This document shows, in pieces, positions 1 through 7,631 of a stretch of 14,107 nt of DNA (the first letter of the stretch is position 1; each line of letters starts with the position of its first letter). The notes under the pieces were generated by a model. It saw only the letters and a program-made list of their open reading frames with translations. It had not been told where the DNA came from and searched no databases. The DNA lies in NCBI GenBank assembly GCA_025936675.1, contig JAICSX010000048.1:1-14107 (forward strand), in the 5' to 3' direction. A program made the translations under genes and the position numbers. Origin of the DNA: Sphingomonas sp. (lineage in GTDB: Bacteria; Pseudomonadota; Alphaproteobacteria; Sphingomonadales; Sphingomonadaceae).

Positions 1-297
1 AAAAAGGCCGCCGAGCAGCGCAAGAAGCAGAAGACGCAGGAGATCAAGGAGATCAAGATGCGTCCGAACATCGACGACCACGACTATGACACCAAGATGA
101 AGAAGGTGTTCGAGTTCCTCGAGGAAGGCGACAAGGTGAAGGTCACCATGCGCTTTCGTGGACGCGAAATGGCGCATGGCGAGCTCGGAATGGCAGTGCT
201 TCGCCGGATTCAGGAGCAGACCGCCGAAAAAGCCAAGATCGAGGCCCACCCTCGCATGGAAGGCCGCCAGATGTTGATGGTGCTCGCGCCCAAATAG
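1..297 (+). CDS. infC: Translation initiation factor IF-3, C-terminal part (5' truncated by window edge)
   Basis: IF-3 binds the 30S ribosomal subunit, keeps it apart from 50S and checks start-codon/initiator-tRNA pairing. The frame is open from base 1 and stops with TAG at 295-297, giving 99 visible residues. They cover the end of the basic interdomain linker (Lys/Arg/Gln-rich, first ~15 residues) and the C-terminal 30S-binding domain. Family hallmarks visible are [16 protein letters not shown], the [19 protein letters not shown] segment, and the ending LMVLAPK. The ATG at 58 is internal to the linker/domain junction and is not the start; the true start lies left of the window. No rpmI or rplT follows, although many bacteria have infC-rpmI-rplT. 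I see no convincing T-tailed terminator just after the stop. Confidence 0.96.
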   Translation, partial: KKAAEQRKKQKTQEIKEIKMRPNIDDHDYDTKMKKVFEFLEEGDKVKVTMRFRGREMAHGELGMAVLRRIQEQTAEKAKIEAHPRMEGRQMLMVLAPK

Positions 298-498
298 AGC
301 CCAGATAGACTCGGGCCGAACCCGGCTGCGAGGCGTTTCGCGTCTCCGGTCAATTCGTTACTTACACTCGTGTTGCCAAATTGCTGCAGCGAGACGCGAT
401 TGTTAAACCAGCGCAACTGCAGCGCTTCCCTTTGACGGCTGTTCGGGTTTAGCCTCGCTGCCGACCGGGCGTTCATCGCCCGAGGGGGAGAGAAAAAG
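298..498. promoter_or_regulatory. infC-receptor intergenic region (201 bp)
   Basis: This gap between the IF-3 stop and the receptor start must hold the end of the infC transcript and probably the receptor promoter. I find no ORF that looks real and no promoter pair I would defend: TTGACG at 432-437 resembles a -35 element, but nothing resembling a -10 lies 16-18 bases downstream. CTGCAGCG occurs twice as a direct repeat (384-391 and 417-424, 33 bp apart), which could be a regulator site or chance. A weak imperfect hairpin around 332-348 has no T-run, so it is not a good intrinsic terminator. The clearest element is the hairpin and ribosome-binding site at 466-493. Confidence 0.35.
466..493 (+). 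promoter_or_regulatory. 5'-UTR hairpin abutting a strong Shine-Dalgarno of the receptor gene
   Basis: CGGGCG (466-471) pairs perfectly with CGCCCG (477-482) around the five-base loop TTCAT. The purine-rich GAGGGGGAGAG, at 482-492, begins at the last base of the stem and ends 6 bases before the ATG at 499. This decides the start of the receptor gene, together with the signal peptide that begins right there. The hairpin may keep the ribosome-binding site single-stranded or modulate it; it has no T-run and is not a terminator. The structure is seen directly; any regulatory role is inference. Confidence 0.5.
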
Positions 499-3400
499 AT
501 GATCCGCAAGTCAGCGTGGTTGCTGTCCGCAGGCCTGTTCGTACTGAGCACTCCGGCCTTTGCGCAACAGACCTCTCAATCGACGACGGATACCGACAAG
601 CAAACGGCGCAGCCGACTCCCAGCGCTACTGAAGGCGCAGCCGTTCAGGACCAGGCGCGCCAGCAGCAGCCCGTCGATACGGGGGATATCGTGATCACCG
701 CGACTCGCCGTAATCAGGCGCTCTCGGATGTGCCGATGGCGGTCAGCGCGGTAACGGCGCAGAACCTTCAGCACACAGGCGCGACAGACATACGCCAACT
801 CAACCAGATTGCCCCTTCACTCCTGGTGTCCTCGACCTCGTCGGAAGCGGGTGCAGCCGTTGCGCGAATCCGCGGAGTGGGCACCGTCGGCGACAATCCC
901 GGCCTCGAAAACTCCGTCGGGCTGTTCATCGACGGCGTCTATCGCGCGCGAACGGGTATTGGCCTCACCGATCTCGGCCCGATCGATCGCATCGAGGTGC
1001 TTCGCGGTCCGCAGGGCACACTCTTCGGCCGAAACACATCGGCGGGCCTAATATCGATCTTTACCGCCAAGCCGCGTTTCACCCCTGAAGTCAGCGGCCA
1101 GATCGACGTCGGCAATTATAACTTCCGACGGCTCCAGGCGAGCGTGACGGGCCCGGTTGCGAACGGAATTGCCCTGCGCCTCGATGGCGTCTGGGATAAA
1201 CGCGACGGCTTCCTCAAGGACGTGGTTTCCGGTCGCCGGATCAACAATCGCGATCGGTGGGGATTGCGCGGGCAGGCGCTGTACCAACCCAATGACAGCT
1301 TCTCGTTTCGCCTGATTGCCGACTATTCGAAGCAGAACGAGGAATGTTGCGGAGCGACCTTCCTTCCGGCCCATGATGTCACCGCAGCAGGAGCCGGACC
1401 GTCGACGATCGCCTTTATCGAGCGTTCGCTGGGCGGAATCATCGAAGACGATACGTTCGCTCGCAAAACCTCGATCACGCCCGGTCGTGATTATAATTCC
1501 GACGTCAGGGATTGGGGCATCTCGGGCGAGCTGGTGAACGATTTCGGCTGGGCGGAGCTCACGTCGATCACCGCCTATCGTTACAACAAATACGTCCGTG
1601 GCCAGGATGCGGACTTCAACAATCTCGATATCCTGTATCGCGATGGCAGCGGCGGATCTTACAACCGCTTCAAGACCTTCAGCGAAGAGCTCAGGCTCCA
1701 GGGCAACACGCTCAACAACCACCTCGACTGGCTGATCGGCGGCTACTACGCCGACGAGAAGCTGCAGGTCCGCGACAATCTAGCCTACGGCGCGGATTAT
1801 TCGCGATTCGCGAACTGCCTTGTGGCCGCTAATTTTGCCGGCTCTGCGGGCGTTCCGCCGTCAATCTTGCAACCTGGCACCTCGCCGACCTGTTTCAATA
1901 CGGCCGTTGCCACAGGCGTTCGCACGGCGTTGGAAAACGCTTATCTCGCGGCAGCCGGAAATCCGGCGGCTCAGGCGGCGCTCGCTGGGCAATTCACAGT
2001 CCTCAGCGCGTTCGCCCGTCTGCCAAGCGACGCCTTCGTCACGACCAATTTCTCGGGTGCGCCGTTCGTCAACAGCGGCTTTTCCAACCTCGTGAATCCA
2101 GCGCTGACCATGAACGGGGAGATGCTCGACGACATCTATAATCAGGGCAGCAAGAATTATGCGATCTTCACCCACAACATCTTCTCGATCACAGATCAGC
2201 TGAAGGTCACGGTGGGCGCACGGTACACGCACGAGAGGAAGACTCTCGGCGCCGTCCTCACCGACAACAACACGCTGTGCACGATCTACGCAGCGAGCCC
2301 GCTGGCTTCGTTGCAGACCCTGCCATGTGTGAGCCCAAGCGTTCCTGGCGGCTCCTTCCAGCTCGCCGACAGCCGGACCGAGAACAAGCTCTCCGGAACC
2401 GCGGTTATAAGCTATAAGCCGACCGACCGGTTGCTGACCTACGCGAGCTATTCGCGCGGCTACAAGTCGGGCGGATTCAACCTCGATCGATCCGCGCTGT
2501 TCCGAAGCGCCGCTCCGAGCCTTCCGGCGCCGCCGTTCGTCATTTCAGGCAATGGCGCGATCTGCACGACGACGACTCAGCCCAATTGCAGCGGTCAGGT
2601 TGCTTCGGGCGCCGACCTGCAGTTCAAGCCCGAGATCAACAACGCTTTTGAGGCGGGCTTCAAATATCACGGCCGCGGTATCGATGTGAACTTGGCGGTG
2701 TTCCACGAGGTCTTCAAAGACTTTCAGCTGAACACCTTCAATGGCCTCAACTTCGTCGTTGAGAACATCAACAGCTGCAGCACCAGCCTCAACGGCGCCG
2801 ACAAGGACAACAGTCCGTACACGGGTGCCTGCACCGGCAGCTTGCGCGGCGGCGTGAAGAGCCAGGGCTTCGAGCTAGAAGCCTTCACCCACCCGCTTCG
2901 GGATCTCGAATGGAACGCGGGTGTCGTCATGGCCGACACCAAATATCGCAATAACCTCGTCGGTGCCGACGGTCGTCCACTTACCAACGCGCTCTTCCAG
3001 CTTCCAGGACGGCGCATTTCGAATGCGCCGCTGTGGACGGCGACGTCGTCGATCGCGTGGACGCCAAGAATAACCGAGATGCTCAGCGGGCTAGTCTATT
3101 TCGACGGCCGTTACATGAGCAAGTTCGATACAGGCTCGGACCTCGACATCGAGAAGACGCAGAAGGCGTTCACCGTGTTCAACGGGCGAATCGGAATCGA
3201 AGGTCCGAACGGCGCTTGGGGAGTCGAGCTTTGGGCGCAGAATATCTTCGATAAGAATTATGTGCAGGTCGCGTTCGACGCACCGCTGCAGGGCCAGGGT
3301 ACGACCCGCGGCGTTCAGTCCGGCTTCTACCCGATTTCGACGCAGCTCTATGGAGCGTTCCTCGGCGAGCCGCGGACCTTCGGTCTAACGCTGCATGCGA

Positions 3401-3570
3401 AGCTCGGCTTCAGCCGGGCTGCGCCTCCCCCGCCGCCGCCGCCTCCCCCGCCTCCCCCGCCTCCGCCGGCAACGCAGACCTGCCCGGACGGTTCGGTGAT
3501 TGCAGCGACGGCGACCTGCCCCGTCCCACCACCTCCGCCCCCTCCGGCGCCGGCTCCAGAGCGCGGTTGA
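499..3570 (+). CDS. TonB-dependent outer-membrane receptor with polyproline C-terminal tail
   Basis: This is an outer-membrane active transporter of the siderophore/complex-substrate receptor family, energised by TonB-ExbB-ExbD; the substrate cannot be told from sequence. Residues 1-22 form a signal peptide (basic MIRK, hydrophobic core, cleavage after AFA). A low-complexity Gln/Thr/Pro stretch leads to a TonB-box-like DIVITAT at 63-69. The plug follows (about 63-190), with VGLFIDGVY and IEVLRGPQGTLFGRNTSAG, typical of the family. The 22-strand barrel occupies the rest up to F971 (GLTLHAKLGF), where a receptor would normally end with an aromatic residue. Instead 52 residues follow: 15 prolines (976-990), a C-x11-C segment beginning TCPDGS, seven prolines, and APAPERG. 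The length of 1023 aa is long for the family, through large loops as well as the tail. All 12 cysteines lie in close pairs. It converges on glnD. Confidence 0.95.
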   Translation: MIRKSAWLLSAGLFVLSTPAFAQQTSQSTTDTDKQTAQPTPSATEGAAVQDQARQQQPVDTGDIVITATRRNQALSDVPMAVSAVTAQNLQHTGATDIRQLNQIAPSLLVSSTSSEAGAAVARIRGVGTVGDNPGLENSVGLFIDGVYRARTGIGLTDLGPIDRIEVLRGPQGTLFGRNTSAGLISIFTAKPRFTPEVSGQIDVGNYNFRRLQASVTGPVANGIALRLDGVWDKRDGFLKDVVSGRRINNRDRWGLRGQALYQPNDSFSFRLIADYSKQNEECCGATFLPAHDVTAAGAGPSTIAFIERSLGGIIEDDTFARKTSITPGRDYNSDVRDWGISGELVNDFGWAELTSITAYRYNKYVRGQDADFNNLDILYRDGSGGSYNRFKTFSEELRLQGNTLNNHLDWLIGGYYADEKLQVRDNLAYGADYSRFANCLVAANFAGSAGVPPSILQPGTSPTCFNTAVATGVRTALENAYLAAAGNPAAQAALAGQFTVLSAFARLPSDAFVTTNFSGAPFVNSGFSNLVNPALTMNGEMLDDIYNQGSKNYAIFTHNIFSITDQLKVTVGARYTHERKTLGAVLTDNNTLCTIYAASPLASLQTLPCVSPSVPGGSFQLADSRTENKLSGTAVISYKPTDRLLTYASYSRGYKSGGFNLDRSALFRSAAPSLPAPPFVISGNGAICTTTTQPNCSGQVASGADLQFKPEINNAFEAGFKYHGRGIDVNLAVFHEVFKDFQLNTFNGLNFVVENINSCSTSLNGADKDNSPYTGACTGSLRGGVKSQGFELEAFTHPLRDLEWNAGVVMADTKYRNNLVGADGRPLTNALFQLPGRRISNAPLWTATSSIAWTPRITEMLSGLVYFDGRYMSKFDTGSDLDIEKTQKAFTVFNGRIGIEGPNGAWGVELWAQNIFDKNYVQVAFDAPLQGQGTTRGVQSGFYPISTQLYGAFLGEPRTFGLTLHAKLGFSRAAPPPPPPPPPPPPPPPATQTCPDGSVIAATATCPVPPPPPPPAPAPERG
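3424..3468 (+). repeat. Proline-codon simple-sequence tract
   Basis: Fifteen consecutive proline codons (CCT, CCC, CCG mixed) encode residues 976-990 of the receptor. The 9-base unit CCTCCCCCG occurs three times, at 3424, 3442 and 3451, the last two in direct tandem. Such tracts can gain or lose units in multiples of three by slippage, changing tail length while keeping frame. Translation of this many prolines would be expected to need EF-P. Confidence 0.85.
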
Positions 3571-3588
3571 GTGGAAAGTGCTTAAGGG

Positions 3589-3614
3589 AAGGCCCTGCTT
3601 CGGCGGGGCCTTTT
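3589..3614 (+). terminator. Rho-independent terminator with UUCG loop, between receptor and glnD
   Basis: A ten-pair stem, AAGGCCCTGC (3589-3598) with GCGGGGCCTT (3603-3612) and one G-T pair, is closed by the very stable TTCG tetraloop (3599-3602). It is followed by TTCTT. It starts 18 bases after the receptor stop codon and ends just before the glnD stop codon on the other strand. In the glnD direction the hairpin also forms and comes directly after the stop, but the sequence after it is only weakly T-rich. It may therefore act in both directions, more strongly for the receptor. Confidence 0.85.
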
Positions 3615-3615
3615 C

Positions 3616-6357
3616 TTATGCAGCCTCGGCGCGGCCCGGCTCCCGAGCAGCTTCCATCAATGCCGAGCGAAGTTGCTCCACATCGTCTGGGCCAAGCTTC
3701 TTTCCCTCGGCGGTGGTCAGATAAAAGACGTCGACAGCGCGCTCGCCGTACGTCGCGATGTGCGCCGAATGAACGATGTGCCCGCAGCCGTGAATGGCGC
3801 CGGCGAGAGCCGCGAGCAGCGCCGGACGGTCACGCGCATTAACCTCCACTACGGTCGTTCGGCTCGACGCCCGCTCTGCAATCGCCACCGACGGGGCGAC
3901 TTCAAACGCGGAGGATTTGCGTTGCGGTTGGGTGCTTGGAATCGACGGAAGCGACCGGCTCGAAAGCGCAGTCTCGACCGACTTGACCAGGCGCGTGCGG
4001 AGCCGCCGGTCTGAATAGGATTGTCCGCGCGCGTCGGTGACGAGCAGATTGTCGAGTGCCATGCCGTCGCGGGTGGTATGAATCCGCGCATCGATGATGT
4101 TGGCGCCGGCTGCGGCGAGCCCCGCACAGATCCGATAAAACAAGGCTTCCCGATCTGGCGTGAAGATGCTGGCCCGCGTCGCGCCGCTCTCTTCATCGTC
4201 CGCCACTTCGACGTCGGGCACGGCATCGCCGATATGCGCTTCCGCAGCCGCGACCTGCCGCGCATTGGCCAATTGCCAGGACGGCGGTTCGGCGAGCCAG
4301 TAACTGTCCGGGAGACGGCGGACGTGAGCCTTTATGGCGCTCGCTTTCCACCCGAGCTGTCCGGCGAGCTCCGTCTGACGCTGCTCGACGATTTCGGTCC
4401 TTCCGTGTTGCTTATGGCCGAGCCGCAGCCGCTCCTCGGCGGCTTCATAGAGTGTCCGCAGCAGCATCCGCTTCCAGTCGTTCCACACGCCCGGACCTAC
4501 AGCGCGGATGTCTACGACGGTGAGCACGAGTAGCAGCCGCAGCCGCTCTGGGCTTTGAACCGTATGCGCGAAATCCTCGATGGTCTTGGGGTCGGCGAGG
4601 TCGCGCTTGAACGCGGTCGAGGAGAGCAGCAGGTGATAGCGCACCAGCCAGGATACGGTCTCCGTCTCGGCGGCATCGAGCCCGAAGCGCGGGCAGAGCT
4701 TCAGGGCAATGTCGGCACCGATGACGCTGTGGTCGCCCCCGCGTCCTTTGGCGATATCGTGGAGAAGGACAGCGACATAAAGCACGCGTCGCGATGCGAT
4801 CTGCTTTTGCAGAATCACCGTCGAAAGCGGATGCTCGGTCTTCAGCTCTCCGCGCTCGATCGCAGCGAGCAAGCCGATGGCCCGGATCGAATGTTCGTCG
4901 ACTGTGTAGTGATGATACATGTCGAACTGCATCTGCGCGACGACACGGCCGAAGTCCGGAACGAAGCGACCGAACACGCCGGACTCGTTCATCCATCGGA
5001 GCGGCACTTCCGGGTGATGCACGGAGGTCAGCACTTCGAGGAAGAACGCATTCGCCCTGGGGTCCGCTCGAACAGCCCGGTCGATCAGCACCGAATCGCG
5101 GCTTGCGGCACGCATTGCCACCGGATGGATTTCCAGCTGCTCGCGCGCCGCGATCGCGAACATCTCGAGCAAGCGAACCGGATCGGCGCGAAAGAATGTA
5201 TCGGACGGAATTGAGATCCGGCCCCGATCGAGCACGAAGCCGCTTAGCCGCTTCGGCTTTCGCTTGATGGTCGGCAGCGCGAAGCGGAATCCCTTCTTGC
5301 CCAATTGCTCGTCGAGCTGCGCGAGGAAGACTCCGGTCAAATCGCCGACGGTCTTCGCGTTCAGGAAATAGAATTGCATGAACCGCTCGACCGCGGATTT
5401 CCCGGGCCGGTCGGCATAGTTCATGATCTCGGCGACGCGCGGTTGATATTCGAACGTCAGACGTTCCTCCGCGCGCCCGGCAAGCACATGCAAATGACAG
5501 CGCACCGACCAGAAAAATCGTTCGGCGCGATCGAAGCGCTTGAACTCGGCAGCGGTCAGCAGCCCCGCCTTGACGAGGTCGGCGGGCCTTTCGACGCGGT
5601 GCACATATTTGCCGATCCAATAGAGGGTATGGAGATCGCGCAGGCCGCCCTTGCCGTCCTTGACATTGGGTTCGACGACATAGCGGCTGTCGCCCATCTT
5701 GACGTGCCGCCCGTCCCTTTCGGCGAGCTTGGCGGCGACGAACTCAGCCGCCGTGCCGGAGACTACCTGCTTTCGGAAACGGACGACGGCCGCGTCGAAC
5801 AACTTGTCATCGCCCCAGAGCCAGCGCGCCTCGAGGAATGCGGTCCGGACAGTCATGTCCTTCTTCGCCAAAGCGATGAGCTGCGCGACAGAGCGAACCG
5901 AATGGCCAACCTTGAGCTTGAGGTCCCACAGCAAGTGCAACATCGCCTCGGCCGCCCGCTCCTGGTCTAGCGTCGGCGTCTTCTCGGTTAGGAACATGAG
6001 ATCGAGGTCGCTGAACGGTGCCATCTCTCCGCGGCCGGTGCCGCCGAGGCCCACAAGCGCGAGGCCGTCGCCGACAGGTTCATCGAGCAGCCGCGTCGTC
6101 ACGAAATCGTAGATCAGGCGGACGAGCTGGTCGTGAAGGAAGGCCGTCGCCTGGGCGGCGGCGCGGCCGTTTCCTGGCTCGTCCTTCAGCCGCTTCTCCA
6201 ATTCGGCGCGGCCGTATTCGAGCGCTCCCCTGAGGATCTGGGCGGCGTCTGCGGCGAGATTCTTGCCACTCTTCAGGTGCGCAAGCCGGTCGGCGAGCGC
6301 GCGCCGGTCGATGATCGCTCTTGGCGCCGGAACGACTTCGGGGCGGCTCTGGGACAT
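3616..6357 (-). CDS. glnD: Bifunctional uridylyltransferase/uridylyl-removing enzyme (PII regulator)
   Basis: GlnD is the cytoplasmic glutamine sensor: at low glutamine it adds UMP to PII proteins, at high glutamine it removes it, thereby setting glutamine synthetase activity and nitrogen gene expression. The 913 residues show the family order. The nucleotidyltransferase motif GLGGTGRGE...SDLDL has metal-binding D117 and D119. A central GlnD-specific region follows. The HD phosphohydrolase domain has the HH/H489 cluster (MYHHYTVDEHS, 480-490) and H533-D534 in LLHDIAKGRGGDHS. Two ACT domains for glutamine sensing begin near 735 and 834. Length is close to the E. coli enzyme (about 890). The chosen ATG has GAGAAGAAG just upstream. 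The gene is single and monocistronic-looking, divergent from the oxygenase gene and convergent with the receptor. All key residues I can check are present. Confidence 0.98.
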   Translation of the reverse strand: MSQSRPEVVPAPRAIIDRRALADRLAHLKSGKNLAADAAQILRGALEYGRAELEKRLKDEPGNGRAAAQATAFLHDQLVRLIYDFVTTRLLDEPVGDGLALVGLGGTGRGEMAPFSDLDLMFLTEKTPTLDQERAAEAMLHLLWDLKLKVGHSVRSVAQLIALAKKDMTVRTAFLEARWLWGDDKLFDAAVVRFRKQVVSGTAAEFVAAKLAERDGRHVKMGDSRYVVEPNVKDGKGGLRDLHTLYWIGKYVHRVERPADLVKAGLLTAAEFKRFDRAERFFWSVRCHLHVLAGRAEERLTFEYQPRVAEIMNYADRPGKSAVERFMQFYFLNAKTVGDLTGVFLAQLDEQLGKKGFRFALPTIKRKPKRLSGFVLDRGRISIPSDTFFRADPVRLLEMFAIAAREQLEIHPVAMRAASRDSVLIDRAVRADPRANAFFLEVLTSVHHPEVPLRWMNESGVFGRFVPDFGRVVAQMQFDMYHHYTVDEHSIRAIGLLAAIERGELKTEHPLSTVILQKQIASRRVLYVAVLLHDIAKGRGGDHSVIGADIALKLCPRFGLDAAETETVSWLVRYHLLLSSTAFKRDLADPKTIEDFAHTVQSPERLRLLLVLTVVDIRAVGPGVWNDWKRMLLRTLYEAAEERLRLGHKQHGRTEIVEQRQTELAGQLGWKASAIKAHVRRLPDSYWLAEPPSWQLANARQVAAAEAHIGDAVPDVEVADDEESGATRASIFTPDREALFYRICAGLAAAGANIIDARIHTTRDGMALDNLLVTDARGQSYSDRRLRTRLVKSVETALSSRSLPSIPSTQPQRKSSAFEVAPSVAIAERASSRTTVVEVNARDRPALLAALAGAIHGCGHIVHSAHIATYGERAVDVFYLTTAEGKKLGPDDVEQLRSALMEAAREPGRAEAA

Positions 6358-6455
6358 GCTTCTTCTCTTCGCATGGGACTATCGCGCTGCTCAATGTCGA
6401 AGTCTCCCGGCAGTGACTATCGACCACTGCCTCTCCTCTCCTTTAGAGTATCCGC
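6358..6455. promoter_or_regulatory. Divergent control region, glnD / JmjC oxygenase (98 bp)
   Basis: Both neighbours start outward from here, so promoters for both are expected, but I cannot assign -35/-10 pairs with confidence. Visible structure: inverted repeat CAGTG (6411-6415) / CACTG (6425-6429) with a nine-base centre; the octamer GACTATCG twice (6377-6384 and 6415-6422); and a purine tract AAAGGAGAGGAGAGG on the minus strand (6429-6443). The tract looks like a strong ribosome-binding site but lies about 70 bases before the glnD start. On the plus strand the same tract is a pyrimidine run immediately before the short TTTAGAG preceding the oxygenase ATG. Confidence 0.5.
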
Positions 6456-7628
6456 ATGATCTCTGCGCAGGCCGAAGCTCTACTCGCGGAAACGCTGTCG
6501 CCGTTAACGACGGAGGAGTTCTTCGGCGCGATCGGCAAGAAGTGCCTGGAGTCGAAGGACGGGCCCGAACATTCCCGCCGAAACCTCTTCGGCGCTGACC
6601 CAAAGCGGAGCATCCTCGACGCCTTCGCCACGCACGCGAGCGCGCTCGACTGCCACGCAACGGCGCCGACTGGACCGCCGCCGCCGTTGCGGCCTGCTTC
6701 CAGTCCCGACGATTTCCATGCGCTGATCAAGAGCTTCCATCAGTTGGGCTATACCGTGCGCGTTCCCGATGTCGTTCCGCTCGCGCCAAAGCTGCAACTC
6801 TTCGTGCGCGCCCTCGAGTCCATGCTTCGGCAGCCTGTGAAAGCATCGGTTTTCTGGAGCGCGGCCGGTGCGCAGGCGATCGTTCATTACGACAGGCCCC
6901 ACAATCTCATCGTGCAGCTGGAAGGCCGAAAGCGCTGGTATATTTCGACGGAGCCGGCCGGACTCCAGAACCAGTGGGCGCAGATCGGAGAACCACCGCC
7001 GAACCTGCAGAATCATCGCGTCCTCGACGTCGAGCCCGGCGACCTCATCTACATTCCGGGGGGCACGCCACACACCGTCGAGTCCACGACCGAATCGCTT
7101 CACCTCGCGATCGTCTTTCCACCCATCACGGTCCGGGAGGTGATCATCGCCGCGGTCGACTTCTTGTCGGACAATGACCGGTCGTTCCGCGAAACAGCCG
7201 CGGGCCGAGTCCAGGACATCGATTTCAAGCTCTTGTCCGAGCAGGTGACCGACGGTCTCGATCGGCTGCTGACTCATTGCCAGTCGGAGGACTTCCTGAG
7301 AGCCGCGATGGATCTGCGTTCGGCGAGAATTACGGGCGATCTGCCAGCGCTCGGCAAACCGTCTGCGCCCGTCGCGGTCACACGCGAAACCAAGGTGCGG
7401 CAGGCACCCTTGGCGATCAGTGAGCTAAGGCATGCATTCACCTCACTCGAATTCAGCCAGCCGGGCGCTCGCATTGCAATCCACGCAGGCGTGGAGCCTG
7501 AGCTTCGATTCATTACGTCAACCGACTCATTCCGGGTAGCGGACATTCCGGGCACATCTGGAGAAGATGTGAAGATCGCTTTGGTCAAGCGGCTGATCGA
7601 CACCGCTTTCCTGGAAGTCGTCTCCTAG
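6456..7628 (+). CDS. JmjC/cupin-4 type Fe(II)/2-oxoglutarate oxygenase (ribosomal-oxygenase-like, substrate unknown)
   Basis: Probably a cytoplasmic Fe(II)- and 2-oxoglutarate-dependent hydroxylase related to the ROX family (bacterial YcfD/RoxA hydroxylates an arginine of ribosomal protein L16). Of 390 residues, about 1-130 are a poorly conserved N-terminal part with a proline run at 74-77. The double-stranded beta-helix core lies at about 130-225: HYD gives H144 and D146, and PGGTPH gives H206, the full iron triad. GRKRW at 157-161 places K159 where 2-oxoglutarate is bound. H144-to-K159 (15) and H144-to-H206 (62) match the spacings I recall for YcfD (H125, R140, H187). A helical dimerisation-like part follows, and the last ~70 residues may be the winged-helix domain of ROX proteins. 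The Shine-Dalgarno is weak (TAGAG). Its substrate is not inferable; neighbours glnD and mutS give no clue. Confidence 0.82.
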   Translation: MISAQAEALLAETLSPLTTEEFFGAIGKKCLESKDGPEHSRRNLFGADPKRSILDAFATHASALDCHATAPTGPPPPLRPASSPDDFHALIKSFHQLGYTVRVPDVVPLAPKLQLFVRALESMLRQPVKASVFWSAAGAQAIVHYDRPHNLIVQLEGRKRWYISTEPAGLQNQWAQIGEPPPNLQNHRVLDVEPGDLIYIPGGTPHTVESTTESLHLAIVFPPITVREVIIAAVDFLSDNDRSFRETAAGRVQDIDFKLLSEQVTDGLDRLLTHCQSEDFLRAAMDLRSARITGDLPALGKPSAPVAVTRETKVRQAPLAISELRHAFTSLEFSQPGARIAIHAGVEPELRFITSTDSFRVADIPGTSGEDVKIALVKRLIDTAFLEVVS

Positions 7629-7631
7629 CGA

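Noticed and set aside
305..349. Possible infC terminator hairpins
   Set aside because: The stems are short or bulged and no T-run follows any of them.
384..424. Direct repeat CTGCAGCG, copies 33 bp apart
   Set aside because: Only eight bases with a GC-rich core; mentioned in the intergenic entry but too weak to be called an operator.
1048..1722. 224-codon open frame on the minus strand inside the receptor gene
   Set aside because: It lies opposite a clear receptor coding region, has no recognisable domain, and long antisense frames are expected in GC-rich coding DNA. The same holds for open frames at 4445-5620 (-), 8520-9581 (+) and 10325-11461 (-), which sit on glnD, mutS and maeB.
3571..3615. 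Search for a missing OmpA-like domain after the receptor's proline tail
   Set aside because: The sequence after the stop goes directly into a terminator and then the glnD coding region on the other strand; there is no remnant domain that a frameshift could restore.
6080..6427. 115-codon minus-strand frame starting at a GTG behind a strong ribosome-binding-like tract upstream of glnD
   Set aside because: Most of it overlaps glnD out of frame, and its Arg/Pro-rich translation looks like frame-shifted coding sequence. I kept only the upstream tract as an observation.
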